DNA of 64,000 nt, taken from positions 62,001-126,000 of the forward strand of contig CAYFWF010000060.1 in NCBI GenBank assembly GCA_964346815.1. The letters are read 5' to 3'. The DNA comes from CAYFWF01 sp964346815. GTDB lineage: Bacteria > Acidobacteriota > Aminicenantia > Aminicenantales > Aminicenantaceae. The notes beneath the pieces were generated by a model. That model did no database searches. It saw only the letters and a program-made list of their open reading frames with translations, and was not told where the DNA came from. Numbering within the stretch: the stretch's first letter is position 1; each line of letters opens with the position of its first letter. Shown one piece after another: positions 1-8,400 of this stretch. The translations under genes and the position numbers were made by a program.

Positions 1-224
1 AAGCCTCTCGTTTCATCGATGACAACAGGGATAAGGGATTTGAGGAAAGACTTCCTGAGCTGGATGATCCGGATGGAATTTGGCCCTGCGAAAATCACTT
101 CGAATGCACCAGGGTCTGCCCTAGAGGGATAAAAGTCACAAAATTGATCAATTTGACGAAAAGAAAAATTACCGAGTTCAGAAAAAAACAAGAAGAAACT
201 GTGAAAAAAAAGATGTCAAAATAA
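1..224 (+). CDS. sdhB/frdB: Succinate dehydrogenase/fumarate reductase iron-sulfur subunit, C-terminal part (5' end outside window)
   Basis: The third forward frame is open from the left edge to a TAA at 222-224, giving about 73 residues. It contains RFIDDNRDKGFEERL, then WPCENHFECTRVCPRGI, then a basic lysine-rich tail. In SdhB/FrdB the C-terminal ferredoxin domain carries exactly this layout: a conserved RF-D-xD segment and a final CxxxxxC..CP-G-I cluster that binds the 3Fe-4S/4Fe-4S centres passing electrons from the flavoprotein to quinone. The tail after the last cluster (about 30 residues, KKKMSK end) is more basic than usual. The rest of the gene and any partner subunits lie left of the window. 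It is not long enough to separate succinate dehydrogenase from fumarate reductase. It converges on the next gene across a hairpin terminator. Confidence 0.85.
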   Translation, partial: ASRFIDDNRDKGFEERLPELDDPDGIWPCENHFECTRVCPRGIKVTKLINLTKRKITEFRKKQEETVKKKMSK

Positions 225-253
225 GGAAAAAAAAGGAAAGATTGAATGCAGCA

Positions 254-291
254 GCAGCCGGCCCTCGTGGAATCACGGGAAGGCCGGCTGC
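254..291. terminator. Bidirectional hairpin terminator
   Basis: Perfect 10-bp arms GCAGCCGGCC (254-263) and GGCCGGCTGC (282-291), with an inner CGTG/CACG stem (266-269/274-277) and a GAAT loop. It lies between the convergent stop codons at 224 (+) and 310 (-). On the minus strand the run of T opposite positions 200-240 follows it closely, fitting intrinsic termination of the large minus-strand gene; on the plus strand the T tract is poor. Confidence 0.75.
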
Positions 292-309
292 AGTCCGATA
301 AATTCTAGG

Positions 310-3300
310 TTAAAATCCCGGCATGATGGTGAACTGGAAGACCAAATCCTTATTCGGCCTGTCAAAAGGCTTGACCAGGTTGAATCCCAGGACCAGGTAT
401 CCGAACATATTCATTCGTACTCCAATCCCTGCGCTGGTCAAGGGCTTGAGATCGCCGCCCAGGAAAAAAGGCTTCGCTTCATCACCATCGTCTTCACCCA
501 GGCCCCAGGCGATTCCTGCATCATAGAAGGCTACAAAATCCATTGGCAGAATCCCATAGAATCCTCTTCCTATCCCCAACACACCGAATAACGGAAATCT
601 CAGCTCAGCATTGGCCACGAGCATCTTGGAGCCGAAGAGCCGGCTGTATACATCCAGTTCATCCACACTAAAAGAGGATGAATTGTATCCGCGGATGAGG
701 GTTTCATATCCCAGGAAGAGAGGGTAAAAACGATTGTCTTCTGCGTTCTTTCCATAGCGGCCGTAGTGAAGAAAACGAAATGCCAGGGTGAAGGGTCTCG
801 CCGGCATAAAATAGCGGCGGTAATCAGCCAGAAGCGAGTAGAAGTTGAGAGAACCTATGTAGGGAGTGGCCTCTATCCGGTAACTTTGTCCGAGTACAGG
901 GGCTGTTGCACCGAAGAAAGAGCTGTCATACACGAGAGCTGCTGTGACGAATCCGAACTGGAGGCTGTCCGGGGCGTCCAGCTCCTGTTTGAGCCGATCC
1001 ACCAGGAATCCTCTATCCGGCGTGTAAACATTGGTTCGGACTTCCTGCTGATAGTCGATCAGCCTGTAACCTCCAGAAATCTCGAACCTCTGCACCTGGC
1101 TGAAAGGATAAGAAGCGAAAAGGGAGGCCTGATAGTTCACCTGCCTGAAAATATATTCCTCCTCAAGCCAAGCCACTTGACCAAAATAATCTCCGTATCC
1201 TATGGAATATCCTCCATAGACATAGGGAATCCTCTGAATAGCCCCACCCCAGTTCAGTCTTCGACGCGCATTTTGATAACCCAACAGGAAAGCCGAGTCT
1301 TCAACGCGGCTGCTGACCTGAGCCACGGTAAACAAATTGTGATAGCCGAGCATGTCGCTAAAAAGAAGCGTTATTCCACCGCCAGAGTAGGTACCAAAGC
1401 GATCCATGCCGATCGCTATCTGAGCAGGGCTGACATAATCCAATGCGAGTTTGGGTTTGTAGTCTTGGACCTCAAATTCCGCCTCTTCAGGAAGACCGTA
1501 CAGGGGATTATTGAGAAGAGCGAGGACTTCTCCCTCCCTCTGTTTTCTCGGAGGCAGTACAGATGGTGAGATGCCTCCGAACTCATCTGTTGGCTTTTCG
1601 CCCAACCAGTTTTCCGGAGAATCGATGGCATAGATGCTGTAATAATCCTCCAGGAAGATACTGTAAGCTATCTGACCCGTTTTCAGAGCCACAGAAAGGG
1701 CAGGGCTTTCTGCCATGATGCCGCTCACTCCCGTATAGACGTTGGAAACTTGATAGATCTCGTTGTCAGTGAGGTCTATTTTATATACATTGGGAATCCC
1801 GTTCTGATCCGACAGGAAAAACAGACTTTTCGAATCAGGAGCCCACTGAGGATTGATATTTTTAGATCCTCTGAATCCTGGGAGCTGTTCAATTTCTTTT
1901 GTCTCTGGATCAAGCAGTGCCAGCTGCAGATTGCCGATATCGAGTAGAGAGAGATCAGACGAAAAACGATCTGTGACAAAGGCAAGCGTCCTTCCATCCG
2001 GTGACCAGGCGGGATAGAGATCAGAGTAAAAATCATCGGTAAGCTTCGTCAGTTCTCCAGTTCCCAGGTCGTACATGAAAAGATCAGTCAGGCCGCCCTC
2101 CAGTGCAGAAAAAGCGATATAACGTCCGTCAGGAGACCAACTGGGATTCAAGATCTCCCCTAAGTGTTCGAAAACGACTTCCCTTTCTCTTTTCCCATCC
2201 TCTGTGTTGACCACAACGAGCACTGGTTCTCCTTTTGTAATCCCTCCAAAAACGAAACGATTTCCTTCAGCATTCCATGAACCTGCAGACTTGATAAACT
2301 GGATGCTTTCGAAATGAGGATCCACGGCTGTTTTGACGAGCTTGCGCAAAATCTTTCCGGTCCGAGCATCGGCTAAGTACATATCCACGGAAAAAAGATC
2401 ACGGCTGGAAAGAAAAACCACCTTGCTTCCGTCAGGACTGAGGACCGGTGACAGATTATATCTGGCTTCTTCTGTCCCCTCGAACAGAGGACGGCTGCCT
2501 TCTTCGTTCAGTCGAGTCACCTGCGCGATAGGATCGTATGTTTCTGTCATCGATTCGTGCCATTCTTTGGTCAGAGTTTTGAAATCGACATTCAAAACCC
2601 TTTTCAGGACAGGCTCCAGTTCTCCAGTCCTGCTCACCTGCTTGAGGATAGCAGAGACAGAATCATCTCCCCATTTCCCTGTGATGTAAGCCCAGACTGA
2701 GTGACCGTATCTATAGGGAAAATATTTGTATGGATTCTCGAGCTTTTTTATCGTGGGAAGCTCTTTCCTCTGGGTTACATCCCGCATCCACATGGATGTT
2801 TCTGGATCGACAGCACCGATGGATAGATACTCTGCCAATCCTTCAATAAACCATAACGGAAGCCGTTGGATTCCTGGACTCGGTCCAGCATAGCTGGTCT
2901 TTCCCTGTGAGGTGAAATCATACTGGAAGGCATGGACAAGCTCATGGCCGATCACGTGATCGGTGGCTTCAAGAGAGCCACCCACAGGCAGTATGATCCG
3001 GCGTTTGAACGATTCAGTCACCCCGCCGGTTCCCTCGCCTATGGTCCCTGATATCGTGTTCGTCTGCTGAAAATCAGCGGAACTTGCATACAGAATCAAA
3101 GGCTGCCGCCCTTTGAGTTTATGGTTGAGGACACGGGAAAGGCGGGCATACCAGCGTTCGGCCATGCGGGCAGCTTGTCTGGCTGCCTGCTCCATTTCTG
3201 GGTAGAAATAAACGTCGAAATGCTTCGTTTTCAGAATTTTGAAATCGAATGTATCGTACTGCACCTTATTCCGCCCAAAGTATTGTGCATGCACGAAAGA

Positions 3301-3387
3301 AGCAGTCGAGGCCATTCCCACCAGGAAAAGGGTGAATATCACCAAAGGTTTTGAAAGAAGTCTGAGAGACATCGTATTACTCCTCAT
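310..3387 (-). CDS. Exported gluzincin peptidase-like / TolB-type beta-propeller / outer-membrane barrel fusion protein
   Basis: 1025 residues. An N-terminal signal peptide (about 1-35, ending near SFVHAQ) leads into a peptidase-MA-like domain with the zinc motif HELVH in VIGHELVHAFQYDF and a downstream glutamate in WFIEGLAEYLS, the usual gluzincin third ligand. From about residue 305 to 600 there are PD40/WD40-like repeats (LSPDGSKVVFLSS, WSPDGRYIAFSA, WSPDGRTLAFVTD, WAPDSKSLFFLSD), as in TolB. The last 380 residues resemble the BamA/D15 surface-antigen barrel and end in phenylalanine, as expected of an outer-membrane beta-barrel. The start ATG has a GAGGAG Shine-Dalgarno. Proposed location is the outer membrane with the protease and propeller in the periplasm or at the surface; the function (proteolysis, protein or glycan handling) is not established. 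It stands alone, divergent from the sodium symporter. Confidence 0.8.
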   Translation of the reverse strand: MRSNTMSLRLLSKPLVIFTLFLVGMASTASFVHAQYFGRNKVQYDTFDFKILKTKHFDVYFYPEMEQAARQAARMAERWYARLSRVLNHKLKGRQPLILYASSADFQQTNTISGTIGEGTGGVTESFKRRIILPVGGSLEATDHVIGHELVHAFQYDFTSQGKTSYAGPSPGIQRLPLWFIEGLAEYLSIGAVDPETSMWMRDVTQRKELPTIKKLENPYKYFPYRYGHSVWAYITGKWGDDSVSAILKQVSRTGELEPVLKRVLNVDFKTLTKEWHESMTETYDPIAQVTRLNEEGSRPLFEGTEEARYNLSPVLSPDGSKVVFLSSRDLFSVDMYLADARTGKILRKLVKTAVDPHFESIQFIKSAGSWNAEGNRFVFGGITKGEPVLVVVNTEDGKREREVVFEHLGEILNPSWSPDGRYIAFSALEGGLTDLFMYDLGTGELTKLTDDFYSDLYPAWSPDGRTLAFVTDRFSSDLSLLDIGNLQLALLDPETKEIEQLPGFRGSKNINPQWAPDSKSLFFLSDQNGIPNVYKIDLTDNEIYQVSNVYTGVSGIMAESPALSVALKTGQIAYSIFLEDYYSIYAIDSPENWLGEKPTDEFGGISPSVLPPRKQREGEVLALLNNPLYGLPEEAEFEVQDYKPKLALDYVSPAQIAIGMDRFGTYSGGGITLLFSDMLGYHNLFTVAQVSSRVEDSAFLLGYQNARRRLNWGGAIQRIPYVYGGYSIGYGDYFGQVAWLEEEYIFRQVNYQASLFASYPFSQVQRFEISGGYRLIDYQQEVRTNVYTPDRGFLVDRLKQELDAPDSLQFGFVTAALVYDSSFFGATAPVLGQSYRIEATPYIGSLNFYSLLADYRRYFMPARPFTLAFRFLHYGRYGKNAEDNRFYPLFLGYETLIRGYNSSSFSVDELDVYSRLFGSKMLVANAELRFPLFGVLGIGRGFYGILPMDFVAFYDAGIAWGLGEDDGDEAKPFFLGGDLKPLTSAGIGVRMNMFGYLVLGFNLVKPFDRPNKDLVFQFTIMPGF

Positions 3388-3816
3388 TTTTTTGTTTTCT
3401 CTTTTGCTCTATTCTTATAATTCCTATAGACATTATAACATTTATTGGATGCAAAAAGTTGCAAAATTGCGGGATCTTTCAAAACTTTTTCCTGCACGCA
3501 AACTTCTCGACTGATGGATGTTTTCTTTCCGCTCTACTAATTGGACACATATTCATCTTAATTTATTCCATCTTGACATTCAATATTTCCATCAAAACTT
3601 TACAACAAGTGCAAAAATCATGCCAAAATGACTCTAGAATTATGCGTGAAAATCTTGTTTCTGGTTGTTATAAAAAAAGGGCAGCTGTCCTCTCTTTTAC
3701 AATTTCATTGGAAAAAACCATGGGTTGGTGTAAAATTTGCCAAAATCGTGAATGAAAGCCATCTCAAATTCAATTCAAAACACCAGGATGAATGATATAA
3801 AAGGAGGCACCAGCTG
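3388..3816. other. Long AT-rich divergent intergenic region with repeated TGC(C)AAAA motifs
   Basis: 429 bp between the divergent protease-barrel gene and the symporter gene. No convincing reading frame was seen: open frames here have no ribosome site or recognisable product. TGCAAAA occurs at 3450 and 3460 (10-bp spacing, the second forming an imperfect palindrome GCAAAATTGC at 3461-3470). Further copies are TGCAAAA at 3610, TGCCAAAA at 3621 and TGCCAAAA near 3738. The symporter has a good Shine-Dalgarno AAAAGGAGG about 9 bases before its ATG. The region must hold both promoters; none could be placed with confidence. Confidence 0.4.
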
Positions 3817-5334
3817 ATGGATGTTTTTGCCACAAATTTTCGCACCATCGATTGGATAATCGTCTGTGTCTATATCTGTATCCCTGTTGTGATCGGAATC
3901 ATTGTCAAGAAATATATTCGGCAATTGAGCGATTTTATCGTAGCCGGACGTTCTCTGAAACTTTTTATCGCAATCGCGACATTGACAGGAACCGAACTGG
4001 GCTTAGTGACAGTCATGTATAACGCCGAACTCGGCTTCAAACACGGAATGTCGGCTTTCCATGTGGGAATCATCGAAACCCTCTGTATATTGGCGATCGG
4101 ACTGACTGGATTTATCGTTTATAAGCTGCGGCAGCTCAGGGTCATGACTATCCCCGAATTCTATGAAAAAAGATTCGGAAGAAATGTGCGCATCGTAGGC
4201 GGAATCATTCTCGCCCTGGGAGGGATCCTGAACATGGGTCTATTCCTCCAGGCAGGAGCTCGTTTCATGATGGGAGTGACAGGTTACAGCAATCCTTCAG
4301 GATTGAAGCTTTTCATGTCTGTGATGTTGATCATGGTGTTGATTTATACCGTCATGGGAGGGATGGTCTCCGTCGTACTGAATGATTTCATGCAGTTTGT
4401 GGTTCTATCGACTGGCATGCTCATAGGGTCTGCATTCGCCATATCAAAAATAGGATGGGAAAATCTTTTCAAAGCGCCGAGCACAGTTGACAGCGCTTCT
4501 TGGTTCAACCCTATCAGTGAAGGATCGGGTTTCGGCTCGATCTATGTTATCTTTATGGTGGTTTTGACTTTCTCTGCCGGTGCCCTCTGGCAATCGGGAA
4601 CACTCAGGGCACTTTCTGCAAAAACGCCCAAGATCGCCAAACAGCTCTACACTTGGAGCTCTCTCTCCTACTTGGCCCGCCGGGTTATCCCCATGCTATG
4701 GGGAATCTGCGCATTTGTCTTTGTATCTCAGACCCCAAAGCTTCTGGCAGCCTTCCAGGGACCTGATGCGCTGAACAGCCAGTACGGCATGCCCCTGTTC
4801 ATAGCCAAAGTCTTGCCGAGTGGGTTTCTGGGACTGATTGCTGCAGGGATGTTCGCAGCCTTTATGTCCACCCATGACAGCTATTTACTGAGCTGGAGTT
4901 CGGTGATCACTCAGGACATCGTCGCTCCTTTAAAGGGAGAGAGGCTCTCGGATAAAAGCCGCCTCCTCATCACAAGAATCTGCATCGTCAGCATCGGGCT
5001 TTTTCTGCTTATCTGGGGGCTCTGGTTCGAGGCGCCGGTCTCTCTCTGGAATTATATGGCAGTAACTGGCACCATTTACTTAGCAGGGGCTTTCACCGTT
5101 GTAACCGCAGGTTTGTACTGGAAGAGAGCCAGTAAAACCGGGGCTAAAATCGCCCTTTATGCCGGGCTCTTGGCCATCCTTGGAATCGGCCCCTGGACCA
5201 CCTGGGAAAACGTTCCTTTTTATCTAACGGATAAGTTCATAGGAGTCATGACTTTCATGGTTGCATTTCTGGGAATGATCATTGGCTCGCTCTTGTTTCC
5301 TGACCGCATCAAAACAGAGGAGGGGGAAAGATGA
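3817..5334 (+). CDS. Sodium:solute symporter (SSS family), paralogue i
   Basis: 505 residues with about 13 hydrophobic segments across the whole length. The N-terminus has the family features VAGRSLKLFIAIATLTGTELG and, near the middle, the GFLGLIAAGMFAAFMSTHDSYLLSWSSVITQDI segment, which corresponds to the TM8 sodium-site region in SSS transporters. Such proteins couple sodium entry to uptake of sugars, amino acids, pantothenate or short organic acids across the inner membrane; the substrate cannot be read from the sequence. The gene ends with an ATGA overlap with a 47-residue membrane ORF, a sign of translational coupling. It is followed by a convergent GH172 gene. Two further SSS paralogues occur in the window. 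Confidence 0.9.
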   Translation: MDVFATNFRTIDWIIVCVYICIPVVIGIIVKKYIRQLSDFIVAGRSLKLFIAIATLTGTELGLVTVMYNAELGFKHGMSAFHVGIIETLCILAIGLTGFIVYKLRQLRVMTIPEFYEKRFGRNVRIVGGIILALGGILNMGLFLQAGARFMMGVTGYSNPSGLKLFMSVMLIMVLIYTVMGGMVSVVLNDFMQFVVLSTGMLIGSAFAISKIGWENLFKAPSTVDSASWFNPISEGSGFGSIYVIFMVVLTFSAGALWQSGTLRALSAKTPKIAKQLYTWSSLSYLARRVIPMLWGICAFVFVSQTPKLLAAFQGPDALNSQYGMPLFIAKVLPSGFLGLIAAGMFAAFMSTHDSYLLSWSSVITQDIVAPLKGERLSDKSRLLITRICIVSIGLFLLIWGLWFEAPVSLWNYMAVTGTIYLAGAFTVVTAGLYWKRASKTGAKIALYAGLLAILGIGPWTTWENVPFYLTDKFIGVMTFMVAFLGMIIGSLLFPDRIKTEEGER

Positions 5335-5474
5335 ACTGGACGCTGCTCTGGAAAACCGTGCTGATTTTTACGCTTTGCGGATATGGACTTCTGGTCGTCA
5401 TTGTCATATTTGGGGGAGTGAAAAACATCGTGGATATGTTGAAAGACCTTACAAATCCAGTCGATCGGGACTGA
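5331..5474 (+). CDS. Small single-span membrane protein, probable symporter accessory subunit
   Basis: 47 residues from ATG at 5331 to TGA at 5472-5474. Its ATG overlaps the symporter stop as ATGA, and GAGGGGGAAAG lies just upstream. The product has a short polar start (MNWTLLWK), one long hydrophobic helix at about 9-28, then a charged amphipathic tail KNIVDMLKDLTNPVDRD. Small membrane partners are known beside some SSS symporters (YhdT next to PanF and YjcH next to ActP in E. coli), so a stabilising or regulatory subunit is the simplest reading. It could also be a chance frame, but the exact coupling and the membrane profile argue against that. Confidence 0.65.
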   Translation: MNWTLLWKTVLIFTLCGYGLLVVIVIFGGVKNIVDMLKDLTNPVDRD

Positions 5475-5560
5475 AAATCAGCCTTTCGCTCCATAAATTT
5501 CTAAAAGCATGAAAATGAAACAGCCCATCGAATTAAGTAATTGCGTACGCTGTTCCCAAA

Positions 5561-7678
5561 TTATTGGTCGGTCTTTTGAATCCAGATAAAATCGATCCCA
5601 ATATCTGGATTTTCAATCTCGCTGGATGCTCCTTCAAATCTCATGATCAATGTATGCCACCCTGGCTCCAATTCCATTGAAGGAAGGGTAAAATTGCGAA
5701 GAAGATTCCGGTGGGGTTCTTGCAGATCGAGTGTTTCCTGACCGTTGGCCAAAGGCATAAACCGGTCATCCAGGGCATAAGAGATCCTTCCGGAATTCGG
5801 GATGAGAGCCACGGCAAAATGGACACGGTACATACCTTTCTCCTGGATCCGGAAAGAAAACGCTTTGCTCTCTCCAACACTTCGGGGACGCCAAACAAGC
5901 AGCCTTGCCTCCGACCATAATCTTCCCTCGATCCTGCGCGTATGGATGCGATCGCTGATGATTTGTTCGGCCTCATAAAAAACAGAATCTCGGGCGCCCA
6001 TCCTCGCAGCAGGTCGCCAACCTTCAGGAAGCTCGAGAGGACGCAGATCCTCCGGCATGATCGCCATATGGTCATCGCTCACTCCTGGCCGGGCATAATG
6101 ATAGCCCATTCGTGCATAGCTCAAACCCGGTGTTCGTTCATGGCTTTTGAGCTCCATATAAAATTGGATCCGGCTCTTGAAGGGAAGCGGGTCCAGGATA
6201 TGCCATCGGAAATTGGTGACAAAACCTCGGTTCCCAGGCCCGTCATTCCGGGGCTGCCCACAGTAAGGAAAATAGAAGATATCAGGAGATGACCAAGAAT
6301 AATTATAATAGTCTTCGGAGCCGGTTCCGAAGATGGAAGGAACAGGATCATCGTCTATAAAGACTTTTTCATCTCCTTCCCCCCACCAGCTTCCATATGG
6401 AGTGGGCACATCATTGGGGTTTAAAAGATAAGAAGCCGTTCCCACATAAACTCCCTTACCATGTGCTAGGATAAAGGGAAGGTCCTGCACCGCTTTGTTG
6501 GATGCTATGAGGCCGTGATCCACCCTCCATAGAGCACGAAAATGCATCGACCTTTCATCGTCCCATGAATAATCCATCAACTGGGCAGAACCAGCAACCT
6601 CAATGTTTTGTTCCCCCTGGTTTTCCACCATGACCCTCGCATTCCATTTAAAGGGCATCACAAAGCGGCAGATCATCAGTCCGTCGGGTTGTACGGCAAA
6701 TGGAAGGGACTGATAGGGATTGATTCCAGGAGCTGTACCGAAAAAATCCCCTACTGGAGACTGTACCTGGCCCCAGGGATAACCATCACACAGGATATGC
6801 AAAACCGTCTGCCTCAGCGCCCGGTCCATATCTGGGGCTGCAATTTGAATTTCGAGTCTCTCGATGGCCTTGGGTCCTTCGAGCGAAAAAAGTTCCTTTT
6901 TTTCGAAAGAACCGAGTTCGACTGAAAAGCTCAACCGCTTGTCTTTTGAACGAGGCTCCAGGTATTTATCCGGATCAGACAAGGAAGAAAGGACATTGTT
7001 TATTGTTTCTCTGTAATCGTTTAAATCGGCTGGCGAGAAAGACTGAATGCGTGTTCCATTCTCATACACTCTCACCCCCATCTGATAAAAGTGAATTTCT
7101 TTCACATCTCCTATCCATACCAGACGGATGCCCTTGGCAAAGGGAATCGGAGCATAGGAGGCATCTCTCTGGTAGACGGTTCTTTCCAGCAACTCCCTAT
7201 CCAAGTTTTCAACTTCAGGAAAACTGTCATAGGGCTTTTGAAAAAAGTCTTGGGCAGGGCCCTCGTACAACGGTGTCGTATGATCATCGATAAAAAACTT
7301 GATCTGTCCCGTGATAGCAGCCGTCCACAGACGGACGACTGCTCCCGGACCCTGAACATCGGCGATTAAATATTCTCCGATGCCATCTTCGTCCGGCTCT
7401 TGGAGGACATCTTCAAAATTAGGGATGGGTTCCCCACCGAAGCCATCGGAATTTGCGAACCAGTCAGGCCCACCCGGAAGGTTGCTGCGGCGGTCAAAAG
7501 AGGAAAATTGGACAGTTTTATAAGCTGGCTCAGGATGATAAGTAAGGTTCACCAGGTCGACCATATCCAAGAAAAGAGTCTCGGTCGTTATCATCTCCTT
7601 ATCGGGATCAACTGGGGCGCAAGAAAACAAAACGAGGGATAGAAGAACAACAAAAGCCAAAAATCTCATTTTATCCAT
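5561..7678 (-). CDS. GH172 (DUF2961) glycoside hydrolase-like lipoprotein
   Basis: 705 residues. The N-terminus is a lipoprotein signal with lipobox LFSC (about residues 17-20). The core carries the DUF2961 hallmarks: GPGAVVRLWTA, a jelly-roll region, and FIDDDPVPSIFGTGSEDYYNYSW followed by a GFVTNFRWHILDPLPF segment. DUF2961 founds glycoside hydrolase family 172, whose characterised members act on furanosides (difructose anhydride and arabinofuranosidase activities). The last 120 residues form an extra beta-sandwich of carbohydrate-binding type (GMYRVHFAVALIP, PGWHTLIMRFEG). The start is supported by TTGGAGG six bases before ATG. Predicted location is the periplasm or outer membrane. The neighbour to the right is divergent, so it is probably monocistronic. 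Confidence 0.85.
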   Translation of the reverse strand: MDKMRFLAFVVLLSLVLFSCAPVDPDKEMITTETLFLDMVDLVNLTYHPEPAYKTVQFSSFDRRSNLPGGPDWFANSDGFGGEPIPNFEDVLQEPDEDGIGEYLIADVQGPGAVVRLWTAAITGQIKFFIDDHTTPLYEGPAQDFFQKPYDSFPEVENLDRELLERTVYQRDASYAPIPFAKGIRLVWIGDVKEIHFYQMGVRVYENGTRIQSFSPADLNDYRETINNVLSSLSDPDKYLEPRSKDKRLSFSVELGSFEKKELFSLEGPKAIERLEIQIAAPDMDRALRQTVLHILCDGYPWGQVQSPVGDFFGTAPGINPYQSLPFAVQPDGLMICRFVMPFKWNARVMVENQGEQNIEVAGSAQLMDYSWDDERSMHFRALWRVDHGLIASNKAVQDLPFILAHGKGVYVGTASYLLNPNDVPTPYGSWWGEGDEKVFIDDDPVPSIFGTGSEDYYNYSWSSPDIFYFPYCGQPRNDGPGNRGFVTNFRWHILDPLPFKSRIQFYMELKSHERTPGLSYARMGYHYARPGVSDDHMAIMPEDLRPLELPEGWRPAARMGARDSVFYEAEQIISDRIHTRRIEGRLWSEARLLVWRPRSVGESKAFSFRIQEKGMYRVHFAVALIPNSGRISYALDDRFMPLANGQETLDLQEPHRNLLRNFTLPSMELEPGWHTLIMRFEGASSEIENPDIGIDFIWIQKTDQ

Positions 7679-7878
7679 ATATTGCCTCCAAAAAAATGGT
7701 CAGGCACTCTTTACAATTCCTTCATCTATTCGAATCCTGCCCCAACTCTAAAAGCTCTCCACTGACGTGAAATCCTGTACCTCTGTTTATTTTTAATATA
7801 TATGTGGTGACGATAAAGATGTCAATTCTCGCTTTTGTATTTAGATCCATTATGAAGTAACATGGTCATGGTCAAAAA

Positions 7879-8376
7879 ATGAACGGTATCATCATCATAT
7901 TGGGATCGCCGAACGATGAGCGTGGGAATTTATCCAATATCGCCATCAGCCGGCTCAGGCGGGGATTACAGGAGTATCGGCAGCGCAAAGGATACAAAAT
8001 ATTGTGCACAGGAGGATTTGGAGAACATTTCAATACTACGGACAAACCCCATGCTGAGTACGCAATAAATTACCTGTTTCAGAGCGGATTGGCAGAAACC
8101 GATATTCTGGAAATCGCGGAAAGCCGAAATACAGCCGAGGATGCCTTGTTCGCTAAGCCGACTGTCGAAAAACACGGAGTGAAATCCTTGATCATCGTGT
8201 CCTCAGATTTTCACATGAAGCGGGTGAAACATATCTTCAAAAGAGTCTTTAGAGGATTCGATTTGAAATTTTACGGAGCCCAAACGGATTTCACCGACCA
8301 GCAGTATAGGATTCTTAAAATCCACGAAGAAAGAGAATTAAAAAAAATAAAAAAATCCGGCATGCCAGTTTTATGA
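7879..8376 (+). CDS. DUF218 (YdcF/SanA/ElyC-like) protein
   Basis: 165 residues without a membrane segment. It starts with MNGIIIILGSPNDERGNLSNIAISR (hydrophobic strand then an N-R-rich stretch) and has the family pattern CTGGFGEH, then a middle glutamate/asparagine cluster ESRNTAEDALFA and SLIIVSSDFHMKRVKHIFKRV. DUF218 proteins include E. coli ElyC and SanA, linked to envelope integrity and peptidoglycan lipid carrier metabolism, but many members are cytosolic with unknown activity. The lack of an N-terminal anchor places this one with the short soluble group. Upstream is about 200 bp of non-coding DNA; it converges on the next gene with 24 bp between stops. No function is claimed beyond the family. 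Confidence 0.75.
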   Translation: MNGIIIILGSPNDERGNLSNIAISRLRRGLQEYRQRKGYKILCTGGFGEHFNTTDKPHAEYAINYLFQSGLAETDILEIAESRNTAEDALFAKPTVEKHGVKSLIIVSSDFHMKRVKHIFKRVFRGFDLKFYGAQTDFTDQQYRILKIHEERELKKIKKSGMPVL

Positions 8377-8400
8377 ACCCCGACAACCCCGTCATTTTCC

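Noticed and set aside
766..1569. Plus-strand open frame of 267 codons opposite the protease-barrel gene
   Set aside because: Antisense shadow: composition is unlike a protein, no domain, no ribosome site, and the minus-strand gene explains the DNA fully.
3459..3755. 98-codon frame in the long divergent spacer
   Set aside because: No ribosome site, odd Cys/Ile-rich composition, AT-rich spacer; promoters must lie here.
5519..5555. AACAGC...GCTGTT with inner GCGTACGC as a terminator between convergent genes
   Set aside because: Arms are short and the loop long; not strong enough to list.
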